DNA of 64,000 nucleotides, from assembly GCA_030998225.1 (NCBI GenBank), contig JAPYXD010000724.1, positions 558,001-622,000 of the forward strand, given 5' to 3'. Source of the stretch: Diplolepis rosae. Lineage: Eukaryota > Arthropoda > Insecta > Hymenoptera > Diplolepididae. The notes beneath the pieces were generated by a model. The model searched no databases. It saw only the letters and a list, made by a program, of their open reading frames with translations, and was not told the origin of the DNA. Shown one piece after another: positions 9,845 through 21,011 of this stretch; the first letter of the stretch is position 1, and each line of letters begins with the position of its first letter. Made by a program: the position numbers and the translations under genes.

Positions 9845-11465
9845 ATGGACAACCAAGGATCGTCATCGAGCGGGTCAACCACCACCCCCTACACTTTTTA
9901 CATTGAGAACAATTCTCATTTGCCCTACAATCTTTTGGTGGATCGTGGAGTGCCTCGTGATCAAGGTGAGTGATTTTCTCCTTCCTTTTGTTTTTTTTGT
10001 GTGTCGTTAAGTGGGGTGTGCTATTATATAATAGCTTCGGGTTGTTACTATTATTACTCAAGAGTGTCTTCGCGAGCGCCTTCGTTGCTTTTTCTTTTTA
10101 CTAAACTTCTCGGGCCGAATGATGGACGTTCCTGATGACGTAACGGGTCATGGATTCGTTCCTGGATTGGAAGAGGCCGTCGTTGATTTTGATTTATCTT
10201 TTCTGGGTGATGTAGCTCAGCAATGTCCGGTCAACGGGGGAGACGCGTCTTCTTCTGGCTGTTCTTCGGATTTAATTATAAATTTCCTTGATTTCTCGAC
10301 TGGTGCTGGGCGGTGCGTTTCGAGATCAGATAGTTTATCTCTGCGCATTTCGTCAATAGAGGAGCGCCTAGGGATTTACCACGTCGCAGTTTGGGGTGTC
10401 AGGGCGGACACTATCCTTTCAACCTTAGCGGCTTGTTGTTCTGGCATTTTAGGATGGTCTGTGTCTGTCTCGGACTTCACGGTAGTCCATAGGTTGGATG
10501 CTCGTCGCACGGGGTTTTTGCTGAGTGTGTCATCCCTTGCCCTTAAACGGCAAGTTTTGTTGAAGGCTGCCGATTTTCAGCTTCGAGGGTTCTTCGTAGG
10601 GATCTGTTGACATGTGTGTGGATGTTGCTCTTAATTTATTTTTTGAATTCCAATGTTGTTGTTTTATTGCTAATTTTGTTTAGTTGCTTCTTATCCATAC
10701 TATATGTGTAATTAATTTAAATTTTCTTTTTCTTTTCAGGTTTTTATGTTCGTGCCCCTCAGATTCCACCAGCCAGCTCTATGAGGCAGGTATATAACCT
10801 AACCTCCTCTTTGGTGCCCTGGATGCGGTTTTTATGGTTCCTGACGTAGGAACTGGTGTCAGGAGAGCAGTCAAGTGGCAGACCAGGTCGTGAACTCGAG
10901 CGGAGTGTACATGTCGCTCTACGCACTCTGGCGGAGGCTTGTCAGGAGTCCCTTAACATAGTTAAAGGGTTGGGCCGACTGGTTGTGGAGGACGTCTCGC
11001 CCTTGCCTGCGCGACATCGCCGAGTTTGTATTCGGTGCCCTTCTGCCATTTGTCTGGGGTAATTATCATTTTTTTATTGCTATCATTATTCTTATTATTT
11101 GTTGTGTATATATATTTTGATTTATTGCTTTATTTTTTCATAATTCTTTGTTTGTTTTCAGCGTCCAAAGTACCGAAGATAGGTTCTGTCGCTGTGGACG
11201 ATACGTGAGGATATCGACGTCGGAGCCTGTTCGATGTTCCTGTGGGTCCTTACTATCTGGTTACGAAGGTAATTGAGCTCCTTTCCTTTTTTTTTTCGTT
11301 TGGTTCATTTTTGGTTTAGTTTTGGGTTCAAATTTTAGATTTCTAATTAATTATTTATCTTTTTCAGTACCGCGGCGTGAGGTGATTTACTGCCGTCGGC
11401 CAGTGATTAGAGGACATCGGGCGTTTCCAGGACTGCGGAATTCTCCGTATCGTCCCCGAATCTGA
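9845..11465 (+). CDS. Spliced antisense gene between env and 3' LTR (six exons, 375 codons)
   Basis: Exons: 9845-9965, 10063-10605, 10740-10789, 10850-11058, 11162-11268, 11368-11465. The start is AACCATGG after an in-frame TAA, and the end is a TGA. All five junctions keep frame (phases 1, 1, 0, 2, 1). Most sites are standard (G|GTGAGT, TTTTCAG, CAG|GTATAT, TTTTTCAG); the exon 2 donor (T|GTTGAC) is weak and may be misplaced. Exon 2 contains an alpha/beta stretch (VHRLDARRTGFLLSVSS, then LRGFF) that in my reading resembles the RRM-like fold of baculovirus FP25 or LINE ORF1 proteins; this is weak. Exons 4-5 carry clustered cysteines (CIRCPS, CRCGRY, CSCGS), possibly a zinc ribbon. A further upstream non-coding exon may end at CAG|GTAAGT (9675). 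The strand is opposite to gag-pol-env. Confidence 0.65.
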
Positions 11466-12138
11466 TGTGTTCGTGTTGTTTTGTTGTATATGTATGTGTG
11501 TGTGCGTTTATTATATGTATTTATTTGTTTTATGTATATTTTATATGTAGTATTTACAGATTTAGATTGTAAAATTTTTTTTTGTTGTCTCTTTTTTGAA
11601 TTTTTAAATATATATTAGGAATTTCAAACTGATCGGTCGGTAGAATGCATTGATTTGATTCAATTTAAAAATTTTTTATTTTTGTTTGGGTTTTGTTCAT
11701 AATTATTTCGTGGGTTTTATAATTATATCAAATCAATACATTTTATTTTCTTTGATTTATCCTTCCAAGCCATTTCCTTTTCCTGTCATAAATAGTATAT
11801 AAGTTTGTTGACATTATCTAATTTTACTGCATATTTTTAGTATCCTCCATATATCTATGTAGGCATATGTAGGTAAAATTTATGTGTATACCTTATAAGG
11901 GTTTTTTTCCAATGATCTATACATATGCGTACATATATATTGTTCATACTTTTATCATTACTAGTGTTTTGTTGGTCAAAAGTTCGTTGTCCTTTAATTA
12001 ATTTTAATATTAAACTTTCTTCCTCTTTTTTTCTTCTTTAATAAAATTCTTTATTATTATTTCTTAATTAAGAGAAATGAATTTCTATTAAGCCTTTATT
12101 ATTAATTTTTAATAAAAATGAAACGAACTTTTAATCAG

Positions 12139-12464
12139 GAAAACATACTGGCGAGAATGTTGCTGACGATGATAGGCGTGCTGGTCATCTAGTCGCTTCC
12201 ATTGGAATAGAGAGGCGGATCCTTGTTCTTCCTCTATGCTGTGGTGTCAGGTTGCATGCTCGGTGCTATACTGCTTCTTCTCTTCGCATGATTATTTTTC
12301 TCGCGCTAGCCATTTTGTCGGGAATGCCTTATTTCGTTGATGTAAGTTTATCCTGCTGGACTGCATAAATGCTTCGCAGGTTAATCTAATTACAGGCGCC
12401 GCTGACTGGTACTGTAAATTTCATTCTATTTTATTTATTTTTTGATGAACATTTTTTCGTGTAA
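12139..12464 (+). other. Possible extra exons of the antisense gene
   Basis: A TCAG acceptor at 12138 opens a 67-codon frame to a GAT|GTAAGT donor (12341). A TTACAG acceptor at 12395 then continues in the same frame for 22 codons, with a hydrophobic end, to TAA at 12462-12464. Both exons are on the plus strand, downstream of the terminal exon at 11368-11465. They could form an alternative 3' end or belong to a second gene. I found no unambiguous donor joining them to the upstream exons. Confidence 0.4.
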
Positions 12465-12524
12465 CTTTCCGTGTCCTCCCCCCTTAAATTTGTCAGCGTC
12501 CTCGATGACACAGGAGGTGGTATT

Positions 12525-12694
12525 TTAGGCAATTCGGTTATTTCGAATTGGAATTTTAGTATTTTCTGACTGTGCTCGAATTTCAGGGATGTTTACTGGT
12601 TGTAAGTATTGTAGTTCTCTTGGTGCTTTTTCTTCTCTTGGAGTTCTTTTTAGGGTTCTCGAACATTTTAGGATTGAATTTTTTCCAAAATAAA

Positions 12695-12729
<35 letters not shown>

Positions 12730-14494
12730 GCACTAGATCCTCCTGTCCCGTATTTATTATGTAGTTGTTTATTAAAATTTTGTTCTTCGAATTCTGTCAA
12801 TTGTTCTTCTATGGTTGAAAGTAATTCGTCTGTGTAGAGCCTTTTCCAATTCCCTATGCGGGATTTTTCCCACGTAAAAGGTTTTATTTTAGGAAGTTGT
12901 TGAATTGTGTCCAACTTTGGAAGAATTTCAGTTATATTGAAAGTAAAATTAGGGTTGTAAATATATTCTTCTGTCCTTTTATTAATCTAAGTTTCGGTTA
13001 GGGTGGTATATTTCGTCCTTGCAGTACATCTTGTACCTAGTCGGAGTAGTCCTGAATTGCTGAGGTAGCCTTTTTCCAGTTTTCCTTTTATGCAGTTGAT
13101 GCTTATTGGCTCTGGATTTTTTGTTGAATAAATCCAGGCAGATAACGAAGGGATGTAATTCTAATACTCTTCTTCTTCTAGTTTCATCCTGATGTCACAA
13201 AGATGAATGGTGTCCTTTGATCGTCTTATTAACATCAAACACTCGCATGAGTTGGTTGTGGAAACTTCGTGCTTGGACTGGGTGTTTTCGCAGATGGTGT
13301 TGTAAAAGGTTTTTTGACAATTATCATAATATTCCTTGCTTAGGAAAAAGAATTTTATTTCATCATATGCTAGGGCAATATACAGAGTTTTTGGTATAAT
13401 ATAAATAGATCCTGTTGTATTCGGAGATATTTGTTGATACACTGGATGTGCATAAATTTCGTAAAGCTGATACCCTGCCTTATCTAGTAAGGGTATGTCG
13501 ATGGCGACGAGCAGTCGTCCAGAGCTGATTCTAACATCTGTTTTTCCTAATTTTGATCATTCTTCTGCTCGAACATGTCAAGTGGGTATTGGGAATTCAT
13601 ATTCACTTAGTTTAAAATGTATTTCTGTAATAATTTCTTGGAGTTGTTCTTAAGTGATAAGGAGTGGATGTAACCTTTTTTCTCGTGCTGCTTCTACTAT
13701 TTTTATAAATTGTTTTAAACTTTCGGCTAAGTGATTAAGTTTTATCTCAATATGGTCAGCCCATTGTCTTATTCTTCTGAAATATATGATGTTACTCCAG
13801 TATTGATTATGTGATTCTATATTTTTGATGGTCTCATTTAGTTGTTGTTGTATGTTGGCGATCTCTTGCGATTTTTGATTCAATTCTAGGTGAATGTTGT
13901 TGATTTCTGATTTGACAACGTGCGTTTGCTTTCATAGAATTTGCTAAGGTTATTTTGTCTGTCATGTAGTTCGTTGATAGCGTTGTCATATTCTTCTGCG
14001 TCGTCAGAAGTCATCACTCCTGTCACTGGTCCAATAATTGATCCGATAAAGCCTAATAGGGGTGCTCTTCGTTTCTGCATACTTGGGGGGTGGATTTTCT
14101 AATTCTGGTGTATCCTGCTTTATTTTTGTTAAGATATTTTTTAATTCTTCGTAATTGCTTTCGATTTGTTTGACTTTTCCATTCAACAGGTCTACGCTAA
14201 CTTTACTTCTGCAGTCTTCTTCTAGGGATTGGTCCAAACATGTTGAATATACGTTGTTTATCTCGGTTGATATGTTTTTGGATTGGAGGTGAGCTTGCAG
14301 GTGCTGTGGGTCCATATACACGACAATCTTCCAATATGTACTGGTAATACGCAAGGGCTCTACTTTGGCATAAAATAATCCAGGGTTGTTTCTCAATGGT
14401 TGAATTTCATATTGTGTTGGGGTTGCAAAAATAATGATGATCAAGATCCAGGTCCATTTTGCTCAGCCTTGGGTGGGGCGTTGTTGGTCCATTC
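12525..14494 (-). pseudogene. env: Inner env, errantivirus/baculovirus F-type fusion protein, broken
   Basis: Frames at 14444-14004, 14080-13886, 13883-13650, 13442-13161 and 12914-12525 follow one another on the minus strand. They show a hydrophobic signal peptide, then a KRR cleavage site followed by a Gly/Ile/Leu-rich fusion peptide (about 14075-14020), a helical stretch, and near the C-terminus a membrane anchor made of isoleucines coded by an ATT microsatellite (12694-12729), with a basic cytoplasmic tail. This is the order of insect F-type envelope glycoproteins. At least four frame changes and an early in-frame stop after the first Met break it. The protein would mediate membrane fusion, but this copy cannot be made whole. 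Confidence 0.8.
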
Positions 14495-14773
14495 TGCTAC
14501 TGGATGATGCTGCGTATCAGAAAATATATACAAGTACTTTTCAAGATAGGTTTTATTTAATCTTATCCCTTTGCTCTGTTATATTATTGTACTGCTGAAT
14601 TGGGGGTTTTGATTTATCAAAATTAAATTTTATGATTTCAATACAGTTTATTTTGGTTAATTTGAATAATACATGTGGTTATTGGGTTTATTATAATTGA
14701 TATATATGTATATGTAATGGATATTATGCCTATTATAATGTGTGTAATAAACTTCTAATAGTGTGTGACATAT

Positions 14774-15277
14774 TTATTGAGTGATATAAATTAAATTCGG
14801 ATTTTTAGTGTTATCTACAGGATCCAAAAAATCCTCTTCTGTAACGGTGTATTTCTCTTTATAATTTTTATTACGTTTTATTTTTCGTGAACAATTTTCT
14901 ACCTTATGTCCTCGTAAATAACAATATTCGCAACATTGTTCCCACTTATATAGTTTAACGAGCATCCTACTTTCTTTGTCTTGACACAAAACAAAAATAT
15001 CTTCTACTTCATTATCAACGTTTCGCTCTTCACTAAAATAATAATTATCCTCTAGGTTTTTTAGAATTTTCCTTGCTGCCTCGTGTTCAGCATTTTTAAG
15101 TTTGTTTTCGCCATTGCTTCTTTCTGAAAAAATCTTATTACGTTTACAATTTGGGATGTATGTATTTGGGGTAGATCTGTCCTCTGGAGAGTGGTGAGTC
15201 CAAGGTTGTGAGAACAGACATGTCCTTCCTATAATGAAAAGACTATTAGTTTCTAATATTAAGTGATTATTTGTATG
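14774..15277 (-). CDS. CCHC zinc-knuckle ORF between integrase and env (167 aa)
   Basis: The open frame runs from just after a TAG at 15278 to the stop at 14774 and overlaps the end of integrase by 11 bases in another frame. It has no Met in its first 100 residues, so it would need splicing or frameshifting; an ATTATAG|GAAGG acceptor-like site lies at 15229. Residues are charged (KLKNAEHEAARKILKNLED), then a canonical knuckle C-x2-C-x4-H-x4-C (CEYCYLRGHKVENC) and a basic stretch. Such knuckles bind nucleic acid and normally sit in Gag; the Gag of this element shows none. It could be a displaced nucleocapsid-like protein or an exon of a spliced accessory protein. Confidence 0.55.
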   Translation of the reverse strand, partial: HTNNHLILETNSLFIIGRTCLFSQPWTHHSPEDRSTPNTYIPNCKRNKIFSERSNGENKLKNAEHEAARKILKNLEDNYYFSEERNVDNEVEDIFVLCQDKESRMLVKLYKWEQCCEYCYLRGHKVENCSRKIKRNKNYKEKYTVTEEDFLDPVDNTKNPNLIYITQ

Positions 15278-16508
15278 CTATTTTGAGTTTGTCTGCGTGT
15301 TTTTGGAGTAGGGTTTCGTTTCTGTCTTTCAAAATCGCTGTATGTTTATCCAAGAGTTTAAAAATTTCGAAAGGTCCATAATACTTGCTGTCTAATTTAC
15401 CGTGTTTTTTTAATTCCTTTTGTACATAGACTTTATCTCCTACTTTTCCAAGGAACGATCTTGCTTTAGGGTCGTAATTTAGTTTGGAGTTTTGTTTTGC
15501 CTTTATCAAATTGTCAGCTGCCATATTTTTAATTTCTCTTAATCTGAAAATTAATTCTTGTAAATATGAACCATAGGTCTCTAGTTTTTCATAATTGGGG
15601 AATGAACTAGGGGTACGGGCTATTTTTCCGAACACTAATTCGAATGGGGTGAATTTTGTTGCACTGTGGACAGATGTGTTATAAGCAAACATGGCGAAGG
15701 GCAGCAGTTGATCCCAATCGTCACAATTTTCTGCATAGGCTCTAACATAATCCATGAGTACGGCATGGCTCCTTTCTAGTGAACCATTAGACTGTGGCCT
15801 ATAGCCTGAGGTGGTTATTTGCTTTATCCCAAATATTTTTGATAAATTACTCAACAGGTTGTTCACAAATCCTTTTCCTTTATCGGTGAGAATTGCCTTT
15901 GGTGCTCCATACTGAGAAATAAGGTTTTTTTCTAATGCATGGGCTATTGTTGCTGCTGAGATGTCTGGAATTGCTACTGCAATGCCTACAATGTCTAAAG
16001 AAACTTTACCAAAGGTATCCAGGGGTGTATCTGTTATCAACATGGGTTCATGAATTTTGGCTCTTACGATTTTTTGTTCTTGACAGACCTTGCACTTCCT
16101 TACAAAATCAGTGACTTGTTCTTTAATTCCTGGCCAAAAGTATCTTTCTCGAATTCTTTGTTATGTTTTGTTAACTCCTTTATATCCTCCGATCTTACTA
16201 TTGTGGTTTTCAGAAATTATTTCTAGACGTGACTCCTCAGGGGGTTTACTTACATTTCCGTAATACATACTTATCTTTATATTACTATTTTCAAACTCGT
16301 TGATTATCATTTTGAGCAGATCTTCCTTCGTCAGGTCGTCTGTCAAGTCGCCTTGTCGCGAAATACGAAATTCGGTGATGTTTTCTCTGAATAGGGCAAC
16401 TCTTAAATTGTGGAGGGCTGTTTGAAGATAATTTGTGTCTAGGTCGTCGAAATGTCGGTTTTTTATTATCAATGAATATACATTATATTGTCCTCTGGGG
16501 GTAATCAA
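15267..16508 (-). pseudogene. pol: Integrase of inner element
   Basis: The frame 16508-16161 carries the HHCC-type N-terminal region (SENHNSKIGGYKGVNKT). The frame 16043-15267 carries the catalytic core and C-terminal domain: SLDIVG (first Asp), ILTDKGKGF (second Asp), RPQSNGSLERSH (Glu), then a GPFEI-type C-terminal module. About 25-30 residues normally lying between the first Asp and the PDISAATIA block are missing, so the core has an internal deletion. There is also a frame change between the two frames. It would insert cDNA with a 4-bp stagger. The ERSH form of the Glu motif is typical of insect gypsy-group elements. Confidence 0.9.
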
Positions 16509-16538
16509 TACTTCTCCTATTTTTGGCTCTTTATTTTT

Positions 16539-17640
16539 TCATTTCTGTGGGTCTATTGCTCCGATGTCGAGTAGTAATCTCCCTACAGGGGTGGTTATTA
16601 CAACGTCAGCAGAGAGAAAATGTACGTAATTATTCCTTAAATATGTTAAATTTTCTCTGCAGCTAAGAACTTTGATGTTTGTAGTAGGGACGTTTGAGCT
16701 ACAACCGGTGGGTAATTCTGGGGGGATGCTGGTGATAAGCTTAGTCTTGGCATTAGATGTGTTTTCAGAGAGTTTTTCCGAAAATTGAGGAATTTCCATG
16801 TCCATGGAAATGGACATGGTACATAGTGGATGAAGTTACTGTGTTGAGGTGTTCTTCTTTATTAGTTGAATATGGGGTTGATATCGCTTTAGGTTTTTCC
16901 TTTCCTAGGACATTTTCTAGCATGTCTGGTGTTGCAGGTATCTCAGGTCCAAAAGTTACGCTTTTCCAGGTCCGTAGAGGTGGATTGGGGGTAGGTTGAT
17001 CTTCTTCATCAGAAGATGGAATTCCGGGGTCCAAATTTTCCTTTGTTTCTGGGTTTACCTCCTTTCCCATTTTCTGTGTTTCTTTCATCAATTTCTGTGC
17101 TGTTTCAATTGCTTTTTTAATTCGGTTATCAAATTCAGTCTCACTTTCTGGTTCTAGTTCTTCAATGGCCTCTAGGAGTTCCTGATTGTCTTCTCCTTCT
17201 GAAACGGCTGTGATCTCGAGGATAGGGGCATCTTTTTCAGCGTTTTCGTTGTCTAGCCAATCTTCGCGAGCCTTTAAAGATTTTTCGAACAATAAAAATG
17301 AATTTTCCAGGCTCTCTTTTGATGGCTTGGGCTTACTTTCTTCTGTACGCTTATTGTCATCATCTGTAGGACTATTTTCACTATCGCTGATAGGTGGAAT
17401 CACGATTTTTATAGGTCCTTCTTGTTGTTGTACTGTATAAATTGGTTTTTCTTGTCCCTCAAAAGGGAATTCAGTTTCGGCCTGTGGAACTTTTGCTGAG
17501 GCACTTTTAGGTATAGTTGAGGGTGGATATGCTGCAGGGGGTAGATCTAAACTGGGCAGTAAACTTTTTCTTTTTCGGAGAATTGGAGGTGGTTCCAAGT
17601 CTTTCTCCGTATCGTCAGAGCTACTGTCTTCCTTATAGTC
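16539..17640 (-). pseudogene. pol: Pol spacer: acidic/proline-rich region and integrase tether
   Basis: The minus frame 17598-16765 (277 residues) is rich in Pro, Glu, Asp and Ser with no catalytic motif. It overlaps in another frame with 16817-16539, whose NNYVHFLSADVVITTPVGRL is the tether seen between RNase H and integrase in insect errantiviruses. The acidic stretch therefore lies within pol, after RNase H. It is far longer than the spacer in typical gypsy elements and could be a disordered linker. Frames change on both sides. Confidence 0.6.
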
Positions 17641-17689
17641 AGGTCTTATCTTGGCTCTTTGTTCTTCTGCTCGTCGACGAATCAGTCAT

Positions 17690-19060
17690 TAGGCCAGAGA
17701 CTGATGTTTCGGCATTATTCTGGGGGGTAATTCTCTGTCCTGGGTCTTTGACTGACCTTATCCATTTGAGTGGCTCATGGTCGCCCATAAGGATGAATTT
17801 TCTTCCATACAAATAGGGTTTGAATTTTGCTATTGCATATAACACTGCTAAACATTCTTTTTCAGTGGTTGAAAAATTTAACTCGGGTCCAGTTTGTGCT
17901 CGTGATAGGTACGCTACTGGTAGGTCCATATTTTGGACTTCTTGGCTTAATACAGCGCCAATTGCGAAACCTGATGCATCTGTTGTTACCATAAACGGTT
18001 TATCAAAATCTGGATATTGTAAAATAGGGCTATTACATAGGGCTTGTCTTAATATTTTGAAACTTTCTTCTTCTTCTTCTCCCCATTTAAATACTGCCTC
18101 CTTTTTCAAAAGATTCGTTAAGGGTTTTGCCATTGCGGAAAAGTCTTTTATAAATCTCCGGTAGTATCCTGCTAGCCCTAGGAACTGTTTGATATTTTTA
18201 GGGTTCTTGGGTTGCGGAAAACATTGTAAAGCCTCTATCTTCTTTGGATCGGGTTTTACACCTTCGCTGCTAATGATGTGACCCAAGTAAGCTATTTCCT
18301 TGAATAGAAATTCACATTTTTCGGGTTGCAGTGACAGGTTTGCTTCCTTTAATTGTTTCAGAAGTCTCCTTACCTTTTTTCCGTGCTCTTGTAGATTGTT
18401 TGCATATACAACTATGTCGTCTAGGTATTCGAATAGTTCTGTTCCTTGCAGTCCTATTAACACTTGATCCATTAGTCGTTGGAATGTGGCTGGTGAATTT
18501 TTTAACCCCATGGGCATTCTCACGTATTCATAATGTCCATTTAATGATGAGAAAGCCGTCTTAGGTCTGTCCGCAGGATCTAGTTCTATTTGGTAAAATC
18601 CACTCGCAAGGTCAAATACTGAAAAATATTGGGCTCTACCTAAATGGTCAAGAATTTCGGAAATATTTGGCAGAGGTTCAGCATCGCCAATCGTTTTTTC
18701 GTTGAGTAGACGAAAGTCGATCACTATTCTCCATTTTCTTTTTCCGGTGTGGTCTAATTTTTTTAGGTATAATTAGTAATGGAGAGTTGTAGGGTGATTT
18801 TGAATTTTGAATGGCTCCTTCATTTTTAATTTTAGTTATGACGTGTTCTATTTCTTCTTTCTGAGCTGGTGAAAACCTATAGGGGCGAGTGTTTATGGGT
18901 ATTTCGTCTGTTGTATGTATTTTATGTTGTACCAGATGTGTAGAGGTTAGCGGTTCCCCAGGCAGATAAAAGCTATCTGGAAACTCTCGCTCTATTTCTA
19001 TAACGTGCTCCTTTTCTTCTTGGTTGAGATGATCTAATTGTAATTTGTCAATTACTTCCT
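17690..19060 (-). pseudogene. pol: Reverse transcriptase and RNase H of inner element
   Basis: The long frame 18724-17639 covers RT from MIDFRLLN to the connection, with the catalytic YLDDIVVY motif, GLKNSPATFQRLMD, and the LGLAGYYRRFI thumb. RNase H follows with its first Asp (VTTDASGFAIGAVLSQ), STTEKECLAVLYA and DHEPLKWI. The frame shifts near 17690, losing the end of RNase H. The fingers region upstream (19060-18725) is in another frame. The type is Ty3/gypsy. It copies element RNA into cDNA; here it is broken by at least two frame changes. Confidence 0.9.
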
Positions 19061-19726
19061 CTATTTTGTCTCTTTCAAATTTAAATTTTCGGCTAAAAAA
19101 TATTCGTCAGAATCTTCTCCTGGAAAGTTATAATATTCGAAGGGTATTAATTCTTGTGGGTCTATTTCAATGCTTAAATCTTTTTCAGTTGTGTTGATTG
19201 CTAATACGTGACAAATTCCATTTGCATTTGTTACTGCTGCTTCACCCACTAGTACTCCTTCTGTAGTTTTAATTAAGGGTAGATAACCTTCTTTTAATTC
19301 TGTATTCGTGACTTCTACGGGGATTACTCGTTTAGTTCTGGCTTTGACCTGGATAGGTCCTAATGATGTCCCTTTGTAGCCTTCCATATTTTCCTTGGCT
19401 ATTTTGGATACCTCGTATATAAACGGTACGGGTTTGTTTGGGTTGGAATGAGTGACGATTTTGTTGTGACAAAATGAAATCTCTACCTTTTCTTGTCGGA
19501 GGTATTCTCTTCCTAGAATTCCGTCGGTGTTGATAGGAAAATCTGGTTCTGTGACGTGAAAGGTCACTATTGAGTTTTTGATTTTTATCTGAATGGTTCC
19601 AAGGGTTGAAATTTTGTTCTGGGTTATACCAGCTATTTCAATCGCGTCATTGTGTGATACTATTATGTCTTCGTCGAGTGAGCTTAGCTTAATTATGTTT
19701 ACGTCTGCTCCATTGTCGACTAGCAA
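19061..19726 (-). CDS. pol: Aspartic protease and linker, inner element pol start
   Basis: The frame contains LVDNGADVNII, the retroviral protease active-site loop with DNG in place of DTG/DSG, then the flap-like stretch and ILGREYL, the second hallmark. The open frame continues upstream to about 19960 without a Met, so translation presumably enters from gag by frameshift. The C-terminal half after the protease is a linker to RT. It would cleave Gag and Pol. The DNG form occurs in some gypsy-group proteases, so I do not read it as inactivating. Confidence 0.75.
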   Translation of the reverse strand: MLVDNGADVNIIKLSSLDEDIIVSHNDAIEIAGITQNKISTLGTIQIKIKNSIVTFHVTEPDFPINTDGILGREYLRQEKVEISFCHNKIVTHSNPNKPVPFIYEVSKIAKENMEGYKGTSLGPIQVKARTKRVIPVEVTNTELKEGYLPLIKTTEGVLVGEAAVTNANGICHVLAINTTEKDLSIEIDPQELIPFEYYNFPGEDSDEYFLAENLNLKETK

Positions 19727-19972
19727 TTGGGCCTTGCTTTCTTTAAAACTGGGTGAGCTGATCTCTACTACTGGCGATTCTCTTCTGAATCTTGTACACA
19801 GGACTTTCTTTGCTGCATTAATATCCTCACATTGCGTTGACGCTCTTTTTGGTCTGTGCTCGTCGTCGCGTCCTTTCGGCGAGCAAGGCTGGAGTTTAAA
19901 TGTTCTGGGTTTGATGGAGATGGGGATGGCGTACGTTGGGAAATAGTTTCTTCTATTTAATCTAGGTGAACT

Positions 19973-20749
19973 TTACCTATCTTCATTCGGCCTATTTCTT
20001 TCTGGAGAGATCGCAAATCGGACGTGCGGACTAGGGCTGCGAACACGCATTCCTGAGTAAACAGGTTGAGCAAAATTTCTGCCATAAAAGTTATTATGTG
20101 GGGATTGAGGGTTTAACTGATGTCTTGATTCGTATTCTATGACATATTTTAGAGCTGCTTCTATCGAATTTGGATTTCGGCTTTCAAAAGCTCCTGAGAG
20201 TCCATCTGGGAGTCCACGAATAAAAGATTCTAATGCACAATCGTTGAGAGGGGCTAATAGTAGATCCAGGTTATCATATTTATCTTCTAGTGAGGCTTGC
20301 GCACCAGATTTTAACAATGTAAGGCGATCGTAGCATTCACTTACACTTTCGTTACGGGTCATTTTGATGTTCGAAATTTCGTGTGTGTACCACGTGTATG
20401 ACTTGTGTGGAGCGAATCGTTGCTTGAGGTGGTCAATCAAGTCCTTCATGGAAAAAAAACTTTTCCCATGTGTGCTATCTCTTGCTGCTCCCTTCAGTCG
20501 GGATAGAACCGCTCTGATATACTGTTGTTCACAGTTGGCAGGTATGCTGGCTTCTCCATTTATCACGTCCTGAATAAAGTCTCCTACTGGCATATTTTTA
20601 CCATTAAATATCGGCACATTTATTATGCCTTGTTGAATGGCAAAACATTCTGCCATGGATGTTACCATTGCGTCGTTTAACGTACGCGAAATGTCACCGG
20701 TAAAATCGGTTGTTCCGGTCTTGTCTGATCGAATGCTGTCTTTAGGCAT
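19973..20749 (-). CDS. gag: Gag of inner element (258 aa)
   Basis: This is an intact 258-aa frame from ATG 20749. The layout is an N-terminal disordered region, then a helical capsid core with PIFNGKNMPVGDFIQDV, LKGAARD and SVSECYDRL, typical of insect gypsy-group Gag. The C-terminal tail is basic and Ser/Pro-rich (RVRSPSPHVRF). There is no CCHC knuckle, as in other errantivirus Gags, which makes the separate knuckle ORF at 14774-15277 notable. Pol follows in a different frame. This is one of few unbroken core ORFs in the element. Confidence 0.85.
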   Translation of the reverse strand: MPKDSIRSDKTGTTDFTGDISRTLNDAMVTSMAECFAIQQGIINVPIFNGKNMPVGDFIQDVINGEASIPANCEQQYIRAVLSRLKGAARDSTHGKSFFSMKDLIDHLKQRFAPHKSYTWYTHEISNIKMTRNESVSECYDRLTLLKSGAQASLEDKYDNLDLLLAPLNDCALESFIRGLPDGLSGAFESRNPNSIEAALKYVIEYESRHQLNPQSPHNNFYGRNFAQPVYSGMRVRSPSPHVRFAISPERNRPNEDR

Positions 20750-21011
20750 GTTGATGGTTTTTCAAACGCTTGAAAATTATCGGTGAGTGCTCTCAATAGA
20801 CACTATTATTGTCTTTGATATAATCTTGAGGTCTGTATTTAATGCTCAATTCAAATTTCTATTTTTCAAATTTTTGGGCCTAAAATTGAATGTGAATTAC
20901 AAGTTTCCTTTTATCAATTTTGTCTATTTGACTAAATCCGCAATAGGCAGATTCCATTTATAAATAAAGGATTTTCCAATTACTCCAGCGATACCTGTAC
21001 CTATTTTGTGT

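Noticed and set aside
9845..11465. Antisense frames as mere shadow of env
   Set aside because: The minus strand here has no coding frame. The env frames end at 12525, and the plus exons keep phase across five introns.
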